From the NCBI GenBank assembly GCA_018970215.1, contig JAGWWX010000009.1:1-39763 (forward strand): a stretch of DNA of 39,763 bases. Reading direction: 5' to 3'. This DNA comes from Acidobacteriota bacterium. Lineage in GTDB: Bacteria > Actinomycetota > Acidimicrobiia > Acidimicrobiales > RAAP-2. Numbering within the stretch: the stretch's first letter is position 1; each line of letters begins with the position of its first letter. Shown piece after piece: positions 24,248 through 32,915 of the stretch. The notes under the pieces were generated by a model. It searched no databases, was not told where the DNA came from, and saw only the letters and a program-made list of their open reading frames with translations. The translations under genes and the position numbers were made by a program.

Positions 24248-26187
24248 CGACGCCATAGTTCCGGCGTGAACTCTTCAAGCCGACTAACCGGCACATGCGC
24301 CGCGCGACGAACTTCGTAGAGGTTGATTGGTTGCGGCAACCAGAGAACGGGGATATCTCGTCCAAGAAATTCGCTGTACTTTTCCATCGTTCCCGATTGG
24401 GTCGACTGGATGGTGTTGAGGATGAGTTGGTCGGCGATCGGACTGGAGTAACCACCTGAGTTCGACGATGAACCAGTGGCAAAGAGTGCTTCGCCGGTGG
24501 CGAGATAGTCGGGTGCGTAGAGCCAGCCACCCCAGTAGGCGAAGTCCCACGTAGTGGAGCGGTGGAAGGTGGCGGAGATGACGTCATTGAAACTCGCGGT
24601 GGAAATCACCGCCCGTACGCCAATTCGACGCCACCCTCGAACCAACTCGCGGACAATGGTTTGACCCCCTCCCGGACCCTCAACGCATAAGAAGTCGAAT
24701 TCGAGCGGTGTGTTGGTGGGAATGTTTGCTCCACACGCGTGGGGTCCAGTGCCGGGCGACTGACAGCGAACAACACCGTCGCGAAGTCGCCAGCCGTGAT
24801 CTTCCAGGAGTGCTCGGGCTTGTTGTCGTCGGACGTGAGGAGTGCGGACGGTGACGGAGTTGGCCGGTAGCGGACCGTGGGCACCTACCCCCAAGCCGTG
24901 AAACTGTCGGCGGATAATTCGGGGCTGGTCGATACTCAACTGCAGCGCTTGTCGAATGTATCGCTGTGCAAACACCGCGTGGGCGTGGCGGTCGGCACCG
25001 TTACGTGATCGGAAATTGATAGCAGCAAAGTTCACCGACAACGACAGACTGCTTCGCAGCTCGAATCCGGCCTGCGAGAAATCTCGACGCTGTAGTTGGC
25101 TGAGATTCGAGAGGCCGTTAGGTCGTCCCACCACATCGGTCCCGACGGGCAACATATCGAGCCGTCCCCGTAGAGCCTCTCGGACGCACCCGCCAGGGCA
25201 GTTGGTGTACTCAATGACACTCGGTCCGCCGTTCAGAGCGTGGTCATCGCGCCGTTGGAATGACGCCGTATGGAACGTGGGCGAGTAGGCCCGGAGACGC
25301 CAGGGACCAGACACCGTGGACCACAGGCGGCCCGTGTCGGTCGTTCTATCGGCGTAGTGGGAACGATCTTGGGCAAATGCCACGAGCGTGGCGTAGACGT
25401 CGGCACACCGCCGAGCTTGCGCCGCGAAAGCGTCAGTCACAACGGTCGGAGTTCCACTGGGGTCAACGGCGTAACGGATCTGTCCAACGTTTCGACCGGG
25501 TCCTCGATTTCCCTGTCCGACCCACTGTGACCCCCAACAACCGCCTGAGCGAGTCGCGAGTTGGCCCCCGACGACGCGTGTCGATGGCGCACCTATCGGT
25601 ACTGCGCTCATTCGATCCCACTCCCGCGGGAGAGGTGTGATCTGCGACAGCTCGTTCATGGTGAACCACCGTGGATTCACGGGTTGGTGGAGATGCAAGA
25701 TGACGGTACGGGCATTCGGGGTCGAAATCGATTTGGTGAGGTCGCTGAGGGCGAGTGGCGTGCCGTTCTCGAGCGGGGGTACGTACGCCGCCCAGGTACC
25801 GGGTAGGGCGGCCAGCAGATTGAGAAAAAAGATCACATCACTCGACGTCACTGGCCGACCGGTGCTCCAGGTAGCGGAGGGGAGAAGGGAAATTTCCACC
25901 GTCCGGTTACCGTCGCGAAACACAGGTGGTCGAGCGAGTGAGAGCGAAGGATTGAGGCGAACGGCGGGGTCGGCCGTTATCCAATAGAGCGGTCGATACA
26001 TCAACTGTTGGAAATACGTCGTATTGGCAACCGACGCGGTACTCCCGTCCTGAAAGGGAAGAATCCACGTGGGATCCACACTGGGAATACGAGCGGTCCA
26101 GCCGTCGGCCGCACGTACGTCCGAGGAGATGGTTGAGAGACCGAAAAGAAGCGCGGCGACGACGACGAATCGAGAGAACCAGCGCAC
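24244..26187 (-). CDS. Secreted family-5 (peptide/opine/nickel type) solute-binding protein
   Basis: From GTG 26187 the protein has 647 residues. It begins with a signal peptide: RWFSR, a hydrophobic core VVVAALLFGLSTI, and a likely cleavage after SSDVRA. The mature part has the SBP_bac_5 layout: FQQLMYRPLYWIT, SLARPPVFRDGNRTVEISL, TSSDVIFFLNLL, YIRQALQLSIDQPRIIR, and WDFAYWGGWLYAPDYLATGEALF. There is no lipobox cysteine, which is unusual for a Gram-positive binding protein. No permease or ATPase genes are nearby, so its ABC partner is elsewhere or absent. It starts 5 bases after the upstream epimerase-like gene and ends convergent with rnhB. Longer in-frame starts would overlap the upstream gene. 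Confidence 0.85.
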   Translation of the reverse strand: MRWFSRFVVVAALLFGLSTISSDVRAADGWTARIPSVDPTWILPFQDGSTASVANTTYFQQLMYRPLYWITADPAVRLNPSLSLARPPVFRDGNRTVEISLLPSATWSTGRPVTSSDVIFFLNLLAALPGTWAAYVPPLENGTPLALSDLTKSISTPNARTVILHLHQPVNPRWFTMNELSQITPLPREWDRMSAVPIGAPSTRVVGGQLATRSGGCWGSQWVGQGNRGPGRNVGQIRYAVDPSGTPTVVTDAFAAQARRCADVYATLVAFAQDRSHYADRTTDTGRLWSTVSGPWRLRAYSPTFHTASFQRRDDHALNGGPSVIEYTNCPGGCVREALRGRLDMLPVGTDVVGRPNGLSNLSQLQRRDFSQAGFELRSSLSLSVNFAAINFRSRNGADRHAHAVFAQRYIRQALQLSIDQPRIIRRQFHGLGVGAHGPLPANSVTVRTPHVRRQQARALLEDHGWRLRDGVVRCQSPGTGPHACGANIPTNTPLEFDFLCVEGPGGGQTIVRELVRGWRRIGVRAVISTASFNDVISATFHRSTTWDFAYWGGWLYAPDYLATGEALFATGSSSNSGGYSSPIADQLILNTIQSTQSGTMEKYSEFLGRDIPVLWLPQPINLYEVRRAAHVPVSRLEEFTPELWRR

Positions 26188-26192
26188 TCGAC

Positions 26193-27107
26193 CTACTGCG
26201 CGACGGAGCTCGTGGCCCACGCCATGATCTGACTCACGGTGGGGTCGGAGAACTGAAAGCCACAACGCAGAAGCTGCTGCGGCGTGATTCGCTGGCTCGT
26301 CATCAACATCTCCTCCGCGCACTCGGCTCCGAGAGCGGCCGCGAGTGCTGATCGAGGAACGGGGAAGATGGCAGGTCGTCGAACGGCTCGGGCGATTGCT
26401 TGCGTTACTTCGGTGTTACGGGCCGGCTCGGGCGACACGAGGTTGACCGGTCCCGTCACGTCGTTCTCCAGAATGTGGAGGATGGCGCCCACGGTGTCGC
26501 GGAGAGAGATCAAACTCATCCACTGACGACCAGTGCCGAGTCTCCCTCCGAGCCCCAGACGAAAGAGCGGCAACTGCTTCTTGAGAGCACCACCTTTCGG
26601 GCTCATCACGATGCCGGTGCGCAAGATGGCGAGGCGGACACGATCGCGATCGACCGAATGTGCGGACTCCTCCCATTGCTGGCAGACATCGGCGAGAAAG
26701 CCCTCGCCCCGCCCTGACTCCTCAGTTAGTACTTCTTCACCGCGATTGCCGTAAAACCCAATCGCGGATCCGCTGAGAAAAATTGTTGGGGAGTCCGTCG
26801 TCCGCGACATCCATTTCGCGAGCGTCCTCGTTCCGTTCACGCGAGACTCCAAGATCTCACGGCGCCGGGCGGGAGTCCAGCGACGATCGGCGATGCCGGC
26901 GCCGGCGAGATGGACAACGGCATCGAGCCCCCCGAGTTGCTCAATGTCGGCATCCTCGACCGTGCCTCGGGCCGGTGACCATCGAACGGCACCGGGTGTT
27001 GACGTCGTGGAACGAATAAAGGGAACCGGTACGTGACCCGCGAGGCGGAGGGCGTGCGAAAGTTCGCTGCCGATGAGTCCCGTTGATCCCGTGATGCCTA
27101 CCTTCAT
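26193..27107 (-). CDS. NAD(P)-binding epimerase-like protein (TIGR01777/YfcH family)
   Basis: A 304-residue atypical short-chain dehydrogenase. N-terminal nucleotide loop GITGSTGLIGSEL (4-16), then VHLAGAGIADRRWTPARRREILESRV, the family signature, SGSAIGFYGNRGEEVLTEES with the active-site Tyr region, MSLISLRDTVGAILHILEN and a C-terminal DUF1731 segment (FPVPRSALAAALG, SQRITPQQLLRCGFQFS). The substrate of this family is not established. ATGA overlaps join it to the upstream alpha/beta hydrolase, and the binding protein follows after 5 bases, so the three form one operon. Confidence 0.9.
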   Translation of the reverse strand: MKVGITGSTGLIGSELSHALRLAGHVPVPFIRSTTSTPGAVRWSPARGTVEDADIEQLGGLDAVVHLAGAGIADRRWTPARRREILESRVNGTRTLAKWMSRTTDSPTIFLSGSAIGFYGNRGEEVLTEESGRGEGFLADVCQQWEESAHSVDRDRVRLAILRTGIVMSPKGGALKKQLPLFRLGLGGRLGTGRQWMSLISLRDTVGAILHILENDVTGPVNLVSPEPARNTEVTQAIARAVRRPAIFPVPRSALAAALGAECAEEMLMTSQRITPQQLLRCGFQFSDPTVSQIMAWATSSVAQ

Positions 27108-27901
27108 TGCTCCTCCATGTGGCGTCGAATGATCTTCGCAAGCCCTTCGGGGTTGGCGAGGTGTGCGCCGTGACCGGCACCTTCGAGCGGCGCGATCGTG
27201 ACGCTCGGCACCAGAACGCCGAGTCGGCGAGCAACTTCGACGTAATAAGCGTGGCGTTCGTCGGCGTTTCCGAATGAGTATGTCCAGTGGGCGGTGATCG
27301 ATTCAATAGAGAAAGGGGGAGTGGGGTTCCGTAGTGTGGCGAGGTCGTCGTAGAGCGCCGGCCCATCGGCGCGCCGGCCGGCCTTTTCATCATCGGCGAG
27401 ACGGTCCCACGCGACATCGCTGATCATGCGGCGGAAAAAACGTTCGGCCTCGTCCTCCGGTGTGCCGGTGAGGGGAGACATGGTGCCTTCACGTCGATAC
27501 ACCCATGGCAGTGGCGGTTCGTAGGTGACGACGCTCGTGATGAGAGTGGGCTCTAGCAGTGATGCGGCGAGTGCGACCAGCCCCCCGTAGCTGTGACCCA
27601 CGACGACTGGTGGCGTCTCAGAAACAACCCCGTGAACGAGGTTGACGAGATCACGCGCGTGTTGGTGAAGGTTCGCAGTCCCTCCGGCCCGTGAGCCCTG
27701 GTAGCCACGGCGGTCGTACGTGATGAACTCGCAACCTTCGAGGCGACGGGCCATCCGAGCGAAGCTCCCACCCCGATCGAGCCCGCCGTGAATCGCGACA
27801 ATCAGAGGGCCATCGTGGCCACGGCGCCACACGGCCAAATCGGGCACGGTGCTCACGGTGAAGTGCTCTAGACCGGAGGCAATGTGGCGTGTGGCACTCA
27901 C
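27104..27901 (-). CDS. Alpha/beta hydrolase
   Basis: A 265-residue alpha/beta hydrolase fold protein. The oxyanion HGG appears as VAIHGGLDRGGSFARMARRL, the nucleophile elbow is VVVGHSYGGLVALA, and the late histidine is in EGAGHGAHLANPEGL. An acidic residue sits in the C-terminal third. The start GTG 27901 lies 8 bases after a TAAGTT box. It is the first gene of an operon with the epimerase-like protein and solute-binding protein, and divergent from kgd. Substrate cannot be assigned. Confidence 0.85.
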   Translation of the reverse strand: MSATRHIASGLEHFTVSTVPDLAVWRRGHDGPLIVAIHGGLDRGGSFARMARRLEGCEFITYDRRGYQGSRAGGTANLHQHARDLVNLVHGVVSETPPVVVGHSYGGLVALAASLLEPTLITSVVTYEPPLPWVYRREGTMSPLTGTPEDEAERFFRRMISDVAWDRLADDEKAGRRADGPALYDDLATLRNPTPPFSIESITAHWTYSFGNADERHAYYVEVARRLGVLVPSVTIAPLEGAGHGAHLANPEGLAKIIRRHMEEQ

Positions 27902-27909
27902 AGTGCCTG

Positions 27910-27915
27910 AACTTA
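27910..27915 (-). promoter_or_regulatory. -10 box of the alpha/beta hydrolase operon
   Basis: TAAGTT on the minus strand, 8 bases before GTG 27901. An imperfect dyad CCGG-CGA-AAAGG-N6-CCTTT-CCGG (27916-27942) fills the divergent region between this promoter and that of kgd and could be a shared operator. Confidence 0.4.
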
Positions 27916-27960
27916 CCGGCGAAAAGGGCCACGCCTTTCCGGCGTCACCGTCTTCACCTC

Positions 27961-27966
27961 TAACCT
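27961..27966 (+). promoter_or_regulatory. -10 box of kgd; leaderless-type start
   Basis: TAACCT, 7 bases before GTG 27974. No Shine-Dalgarno lies between the box and the start. Confidence 0.5.
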
Positions 27967-27973
27967 TTACTCC

Positions 27974-30900
27974 GTGACCCCACCCCCTGACTCGATTCCC
28001 AACGTTGCGAAATCGGGCTCATTTGGCCCCAACGCTTGGCTCGTTGATGACCTCTACGAGCAGTATCTCGCGGACCCCTCCTCGGTGTCAGCGACGTGGC
28101 GCGACTACTTCGCGGACTATCAGCGTTCGCCACTTCCCACCGTCACGGCCGTCAGTTCGGGCGTCGTGACCTCCGTAGGGCCCGTCCCTACAGTGGCCGT
28201 GGATCCCGACGCCACGCCCCTTCGCGGTGCCGCTGCTCGCATCGTGACCAATATGAACGCGTCGCTCAGTGTTCCCACCGCCACGAGTGTGCGAACTGTC
28301 CCCGCACGTTTGCTGGAAATCAATCGCATTGCTCTCAACGAAGCACTCAGTCGTTCGACCGGAGCAAAAGTCTCCTTTACCCACTTCATTGCCTATGCGA
28401 TGGTGAAGGCACTCCAGGTTGTTCCGTCGATGAATAGTTCGTTTGTTGAGGCCGTTGACGAGAAAGGAACACCGGGCGTCATTCGACATGAACATGTCGG
28501 ACTGGGGTTAGCCGTCGACGTGGAGAAGACCGACGGATCCCGCAATCTCTTGGTACCCGTCATTCGGGACGCTGACACCTTGGACTTTCGTACGTTTGTT
28601 CTTCACTACGAGGAGTTAGTTCGCCGTGTTCACAGCGGCAAAGCCGGCGCCGACGACTTCGCTGGTGCCACTGTTTCGTTAACGAACCCCGGCACCATCG
28701 GCACCGTGCAGTCCGTGCCACGCCTTATGCCGGGTCAGGGAGCAATTTTTGGCGTCGGCGCGCTCGGCTGGCCCGCCGGCTTCGAGTCGGCCGACCCGCG
28801 TGCTCTCGCGGAGATGGGCGTGGGCAAGGTACTCACGATTACGTCGACCTACGACCATCGCATTATTCAAGGCGCAGAGTCGGGAATGTTCTTGAAGTAC
28901 GTCGCGGAGTGTCTCACTGGTGGACACGATTTCTACGACGACGTGTTTCACTCGATGGGCGTCCCGTACGAGCCGGCTCGTTGGTCTCGCGATGAGAACC
29001 CACCATCCGACGACGATCGCATGGTGAAGCAGATGCGTGTGCAGCAGTTAATCAACATGTACCGAGTTCGAGGGCACCTTCAAGCTGATCTCGATCCACT
29101 ACGTGCAGAAGAGTTGACAGTTCATCCCGAGCTCGACCTTGCGACGTACGGACTATCAATCTGGGATCTGCCAAGAACTTTCTATGTCGATGGACTCGCA
29201 GGCAAAGAGAAAGCCACGCTAGAAGAGGTTCTCGCGATTCTGCGCAGCGCCTACAGCGGAACAATGGGCGTGGAGTACATGCACATCATGGACCCCGTCC
29301 AAAAGAAGTGGTTCCAAGATCACCTCGAAGGTCCAACGCCGCTCGCGTCGAACCTTGAACAACGCCGAATTTTGGACCGCCTCAATGCTGCGGAAGTGTT
29401 CGAGAAGTTCCTACACACTCGATACGTCGGTCAAAAACGGTTTGGTCTCGAGGGTGGGGAGTCGACAATCGTGACGCTCGACGCCATGATTTCTGACGCT
29501 GCCGATGCCGGCCTCACCGATGTCGTGATCGGCATGGCACACCGTGGCCGCCTCAACATTCTGGCGAACGTGGTGGGGAAGAGCTACTCGGACATCTTTA
29601 GTGAGTTTGAGGGCAATCTCGACCCCGAATCGGTTCAGGGATCGGGTGACGTGAAGTATCACAAGGGCGCCAAGGGCACCTACCAGGCGCCGTCCGGTGC
29701 GACCATCGAGGTGTCGATGGCCTCTAACCCCAGTCACTTAGAAGCAGTCAATCCCGTGGTTGAGGGAATCGTTCGCGCGAAACAAGATCGAGTGATTCGT
29801 CCCGGCGACGGTGCGACGCCCGCTCCGACGCCCGCGTTGTTTCCCGTCATGGCCGTGTTAATCCACGGTGATGCGGCCTTTGCGGGGCAGGGCGTCGTTG
29901 CGGAGACTCTGAATCTGTCGCAGCTCTCCGGTTACCTCATTGGAGGCACGGTGCACCTCGTCATTAACAACCAGGTGGGATTCACCACGGCCCCCTCGTC
30001 GTCTCGTTCGAGTTTCTATCCGACGGACGTCGCGAAGATGATTCAAGCTCCCGTCATCCACGTGAACGGCGACGATCCCGAGGCCTGTGCGCGCGCCGCA
30101 AAACTCGCCTTCGCGTATCGACAGACGTTTCATCGGGACATCGTGATCGACATCGTGTGTTACCGCCGTCACGGACACAACGAGGGAGATGACCCGTCCT
30201 ACACCCAGCCGGTGATGTATCGCATTATCGATCACACACGCTCGGTTCGAAAGATGTACACCGAAAACCTTGTGCGTCGCGGTGACATGACATTAGATGA
30301 GGCCGAAAGCGCCATCGAGAGTTTCAACCAACAACTACAGAGTGTTCTCGATGAAGTCCGCACGGTGCCGAAGCCCGTTCTTGACGGCGTACCCCATCTG
30401 CCGGTTGATGTCGACCCACCCGCACCGGCGACGGGCGTTGAACGATCGGTACTGCTGAAAATCGCTACGGCTACTGCTTCGGCTCCTGAAGGATTCCATA
30501 TTCACCCCAAACTGCAGCGCCAGTTTGCTCAACGAGATCAGATGGTAAAAGACGGCGAAGTTGACTGGGCTCTCGCTGAGGCACTGGCCTTTGGATCGCT
30601 GGTCTTGGAAGGAACCAACGTTCGTCTGATGGGGCAAGACTCCCGACGGGGCACTTTCTCCCACCGACACGCCGCATTCGTAGACAGTGAGAACGGCCAG
30701 CAGTGGGTACCGCTGTCTCATCTCGATGGCGCGACCGGCTTCTTTACAGTCCGCGACTCGTCTCTCAGTGAGTATGCGGCCCTCGGGTACGAGTACGGCT
30801 ACTCGGTGGAGTCGCCAGATGCGCTGGTGGCCTGGGAGGCTCAGTTCGGTGACTTCGTGAACGGTGCGGAGATCATCATTGACAACTTCCTCGTTGCCGC

Positions 30901-31591
30901 CGAAGACAAGTGGGGTCAAGTCGCCAATCTGGTCATGCTCTTACCCCACGGGTACGAAGGGCAAGGCCCCGAGCACTCCAGTGGTCGCATTGAGCGTTTC
31001 CTCTCACTCTGCGCTCGTAACAACATCCGTGTTGCGTATCCGTCGACGTCGGCGCAGTACTTTCACCTTCTGCGTAGTCAAGTCATGCGCGACCGCACAA
31101 CGCCGTTGATTGTCTTCACGCCAAAATCCATGCTGCGAGCAACGGCTACTCGATCGACGCTGCGCGAGCTCGAAGAGGGCGCGTTCGCAACGGTGCTGGA
31201 CGATGTCGCAGCGCGGCCGAGTGATGTCACCCGAGTGGTATTCGCAACGGGAAAGATTGCTCACGAGGCCATGGCACATCGCGACACCCTCGATACCGCA
31301 GTGGCATCGAGCACCGCCATTGTGCGCGTCGAGCAGCTCTACCCGTGGCCGGCTCTCGACGTCGCCGCAATTCTCGAGCGATATCCCCATGCCCACGATG
31401 TTGTGTGGCTCCAAGAGGAGCCCGAAAATATGGGTGCGTGGCCGTTCGTTCACCACCAGTTGCACCGTGACCTTCGTGCGACGCACTCTCTACGCCACGT
31501 CGCGAGAGCCGAGTCAGCCAGTCCCGCAACGGGTTCATCTCTCGTTCACGCCGCCGAGCAGGCCGACCTGTTTACGAGGGCCATCGGGTGA
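27974..31591 (+). CDS. kgd: Multifunctional 2-oxoglutarate metabolism enzyme (Kgd: E1 fused to an E2-like domain)
   Basis: Actinobacterial 2-oxoglutarate dehydrogenase E1/decarboxylase of the TCA cycle, with an N-terminal succinyltransferase-like domain. In 1205 residues: a short E1 N-terminal helix (SFGPNAWLVDDLYEQYL, 16-32), a Pro/Val-rich linker, the E2-like catalytic domain (about 95-330, with the DHR motif at 294-296 in TSTYDHRIIQGAESG), then the ThDP E1 domain (GMAHRGRLN, HGDAAFAGQGVVAETLN, INNQVGFTT, RRHGHNEGDDPS), the transketolase-like pyrimidine domain (FSHRHAAF, GFEYGYSVE-like YEYGYSVESPDALV) and the C-terminal domain (WLQEEPENMGAW). No lipoyl domain is present, as in mycobacterial KGD. 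It leads an operon with three more genes and overlaps the next by GTGA. Confidence 0.96.
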   Translation: MTPPPDSIPNVAKSGSFGPNAWLVDDLYEQYLADPSSVSATWRDYFADYQRSPLPTVTAVSSGVVTSVGPVPTVAVDPDATPLRGAAARIVTNMNASLSVPTATSVRTVPARLLEINRIALNEALSRSTGAKVSFTHFIAYAMVKALQVVPSMNSSFVEAVDEKGTPGVIRHEHVGLGLAVDVEKTDGSRNLLVPVIRDADTLDFRTFVLHYEELVRRVHSGKAGADDFAGATVSLTNPGTIGTVQSVPRLMPGQGAIFGVGALGWPAGFESADPRALAEMGVGKVLTITSTYDHRIIQGAESGMFLKYVAECLTGGHDFYDDVFHSMGVPYEPARWSRDENPPSDDDRMVKQMRVQQLINMYRVRGHLQADLDPLRAEELTVHPELDLATYGLSIWDLPRTFYVDGLAGKEKATLEEVLAILRSAYSGTMGVEYMHIMDPVQKKWFQDHLEGPTPLASNLEQRRILDRLNAAEVFEKFLHTRYVGQKRFGLEGGESTIVTLDAMISDAADAGLTDVVIGMAHRGRLNILANVVGKSYSDIFSEFEGNLDPESVQGSGDVKYHKGAKGTYQAPSGATIEVSMASNPSHLEAVNPVVEGIVRAKQDRVIRPGDGATPAPTPALFPVMAVLIHGDAAFAGQGVVAETLNLSQLSGYLIGGTVHLVINNQVGFTTAPSSSRSSFYPTDVAKMIQAPVIHVNGDDPEACARAAKLAFAYRQTFHRDIVIDIVCYRRHGHNEGDDPSYTQPVMYRIIDHTRSVRKMYTENLVRRGDMTLDEAESAIESFNQQLQSVLDEVRTVPKPVLDGVPHLPVDVDPPAPATGVERSVLLKIATATASAPEGFHIHPKLQRQFAQRDQMVKDGEVDWALAEALAFGSLVLEGTNVRLMGQDSRRGTFSHRHAAFVDSENGQQWVPLSHLDGATGFFTVRDSSLSEYAALGYEYGYSVESPDALVAWEAQFGDFVNGAEIIIDNFLVAAEDKWGQVANLVMLLPHGYEGQGPEHSSGRIERFLSLCARNNIRVAYPSTSAQYFHLLRSQVMRDRTTPLIVFTPKSMLRATATRSTLRELEEGAFATVLDDVAARPSDVTRVVFATGKIAHEAMAHRDTLDTAVASSTAIVRVEQLYPWPALDVAAILERYPHAHDVVWLQEEPENMGAWPFVHHQLHRDLRATHSLRHVARAESASPATGSSLVHAAEQADLFTRAIG

Positions 31592-32487
31592 GCCCCGCTC
31601 GCGCACGGACAAAGACACGCATCGTTGTCGATGGGTCCAACATTGCGACCGAAGGACGCAGCGAGCCGAGCCTCGCACAACTGCGTGCCGCCGTCGAGGC
31701 CTTGGCGGTGGAGTACCCACACGCCGACATCTTGGTCGTGGTGGACGCGTCGCTGGAGCACAAGCTGTCCTCCGCTGAGAGGACTCAGCTCAAAGATCTC
31801 GAGCTCAGCGGTGACATTGTGGCGCCACCGGCGGGTTCCGTCGGTCGAGGTGACGCATTCATCTTGAAAATTGCTGAGCGAATTGGCGGCGTGGTGTTGA
31901 GCAACGACTCGTTTCATGAGTTTCAAGCCGCGCACTCCTGGCTCTTCGATGAAGGGCGCCTACTCGGCGGGAAACCGGTTCCAAAAGTCGGCTGGATCTT
32001 TACCGAGCGAATTCCCGTCAAGGCCACGTCGCGAACGCCTCAGAGTTCCCCTCAACCGCCGGCGAAAAAGGCGAAGCCGGCCCCTGCCGCCAAGGCGACC
32101 AAGGCAACCAAGGTGTCGAGTAGTCGCGCCACGACGGCGAGTGCAAAGAAAGCCCCCGCGAAAGCGCCGGCGAAGAAGACCCCGGCGAAAGCGGTGACCC
32201 GAGACCGGGTTCCTGTGAACTCCGAGGAGCTCTTCGAACAGTTTCTCGCGTCCGTAAAAGTTCGGTCGCACGTCGAGGGTGTTGTCGTGACGTTTACGTC
32301 GCACGGCGCTGTCATCAAAGTCGCGATCGAGGCGGGGTCGGTTGAGTGTTACGCGCCGAACTCCGGATTGGGTACGCCGCCGCCCGTGCGCGCTCGCGAC
32401 GTGCTGAAGCGAGGCGAAACGAGACGCTTTCGCTTGCGATCAATCGATCGTGAACGTCGGATTCCCGAGCTGGTTCTGGTGCAGTAG
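31588..32487 (+). CDS. PIN/NYN (Zc3h12a-like) nuclease domain with Lys/Ala/Pro linker and S1-like C-terminus
   Basis: 299 residues in three parts. 1-145: a PIN-like nuclease fold, with RIVVDGSNIATEGR (first Asp), ILVVVDASLEHKL, and VGRGDAFILKIAERIGGVV-LSNDSFHEF, which carries the acidic pair of Zc3h12a/NYN ribonucleases. About 150-210: a low-complexity Lys/Ala/Pro/Thr linker (KKAPAKAPAKKTPAK type) resembling HU tails, probably RNA-binding. About 215-299: a small beta domain (EGVVVTFTSHGAVIKVAIE) suggestive of an S1/OB-type RNA-binding module. It would be a ribonuclease acting on structured or stalled RNA. The GTG start overlaps the kgd stop (GTGA), so both are translated together. The nuclease family is confident; the biological target is unknown. 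Confidence 0.75.
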   Translation: MSPARARTKTRIVVDGSNIATEGRSEPSLAQLRAAVEALAVEYPHADILVVVDASLEHKLSSAERTQLKDLELSGDIVAPPAGSVGRGDAFILKIAERIGGVVLSNDSFHEFQAAHSWLFDEGRLLGGKPVPKVGWIFTERIPVKATSRTPQSSPQPPAKKAKPAPAAKATKATKVSSSRATTASAKKAPAKAPAKKTPAKAVTRDRVPVNSEELFEQFLASVKVRSHVEGVVVTFTSHGAVIKVAIEAGSVECYAPNSGLGTPPPVRARDVLKRGETRRFRLRSIDRERRIPELVLVQ

Positions 32488-32915
32488 TGGGAGACATGGA
32501 TCCCACGCACTGGCTGCCACATCGAGAACCCTTTCTTCTCCTCGACGCCGTGTCGGACGTGGAGGCCGGGGTTCGTGCCCACGGACATTGGACTCCACCC
32601 AACGATGCGTGGTTCTTCGCCGGTCACTTTCCGGGGCGCCCCGTCGTTCCCGGGGTACTACTCGTTGAAGCAATGGCTCAGTGTGGTGCGGTGGCAGTCC
32701 TGGCCGATCGACGCTACGAGGGGCTATTGCCGCTTTTTGGCGGGATCGAATCGGCTCGCTTTCGTCGACAGGTAGCTCCGGGCGACCGCATTGAACTCTC
32801 CTGTGAGATGACCCATCTCTCAGCACGGGGTGGCAAGGGTCGGGGGAGCGCTGAGGTCGAGGGCATCGTGGTGGCTGAGGCCGAGCTGCTGTTCATTGTG
32901 GTGCCCGCGACATGA
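32487..32915 (+). CDS. FabZ-like (3R)-hydroxyacyl-ACP dehydratase, hot-dog fold
   Basis: A 142-residue hot-dog protein with the FabZ/FabA core WFFAGHFPGRPVVPGVLLVEAMAQCG, including the catalytic histidine in HFPG and glutamate in VEAMAQ, preceded by LPHREPFLLLDAV. It would dehydrate 3-hydroxyacyl-ACP in fatty acid elongation. The GTG at 32487 shares a base with the previous stop (TAGTG); ATG 32496 is an alternative three codons later. Typical FabZ neighbours (lpxA, fab genes) are absent, so it may be a specialised paralogue. It overlaps xthA by ATGA. Confidence 0.88.
   Translation: MGDMDPTHWLPHREPFLLLDAVSDVEAGVRAHGHWTPPNDAWFFAGHFPGRPVVPGVLLVEAMAQCGAVAVLADRRYEGLLPLFGGIESARFRRQVAPGDRIELSCEMTHLSARGGKGRGSAEVEGIVVAEAELLFIVVPAT

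Noticed and set aside
32040-32210. Opposite-strand frames and repeat-like DNA in the nuclease linker
   Set aside because: They are by-products of the low-complexity Lys/Ala/Pro codons of the linker.
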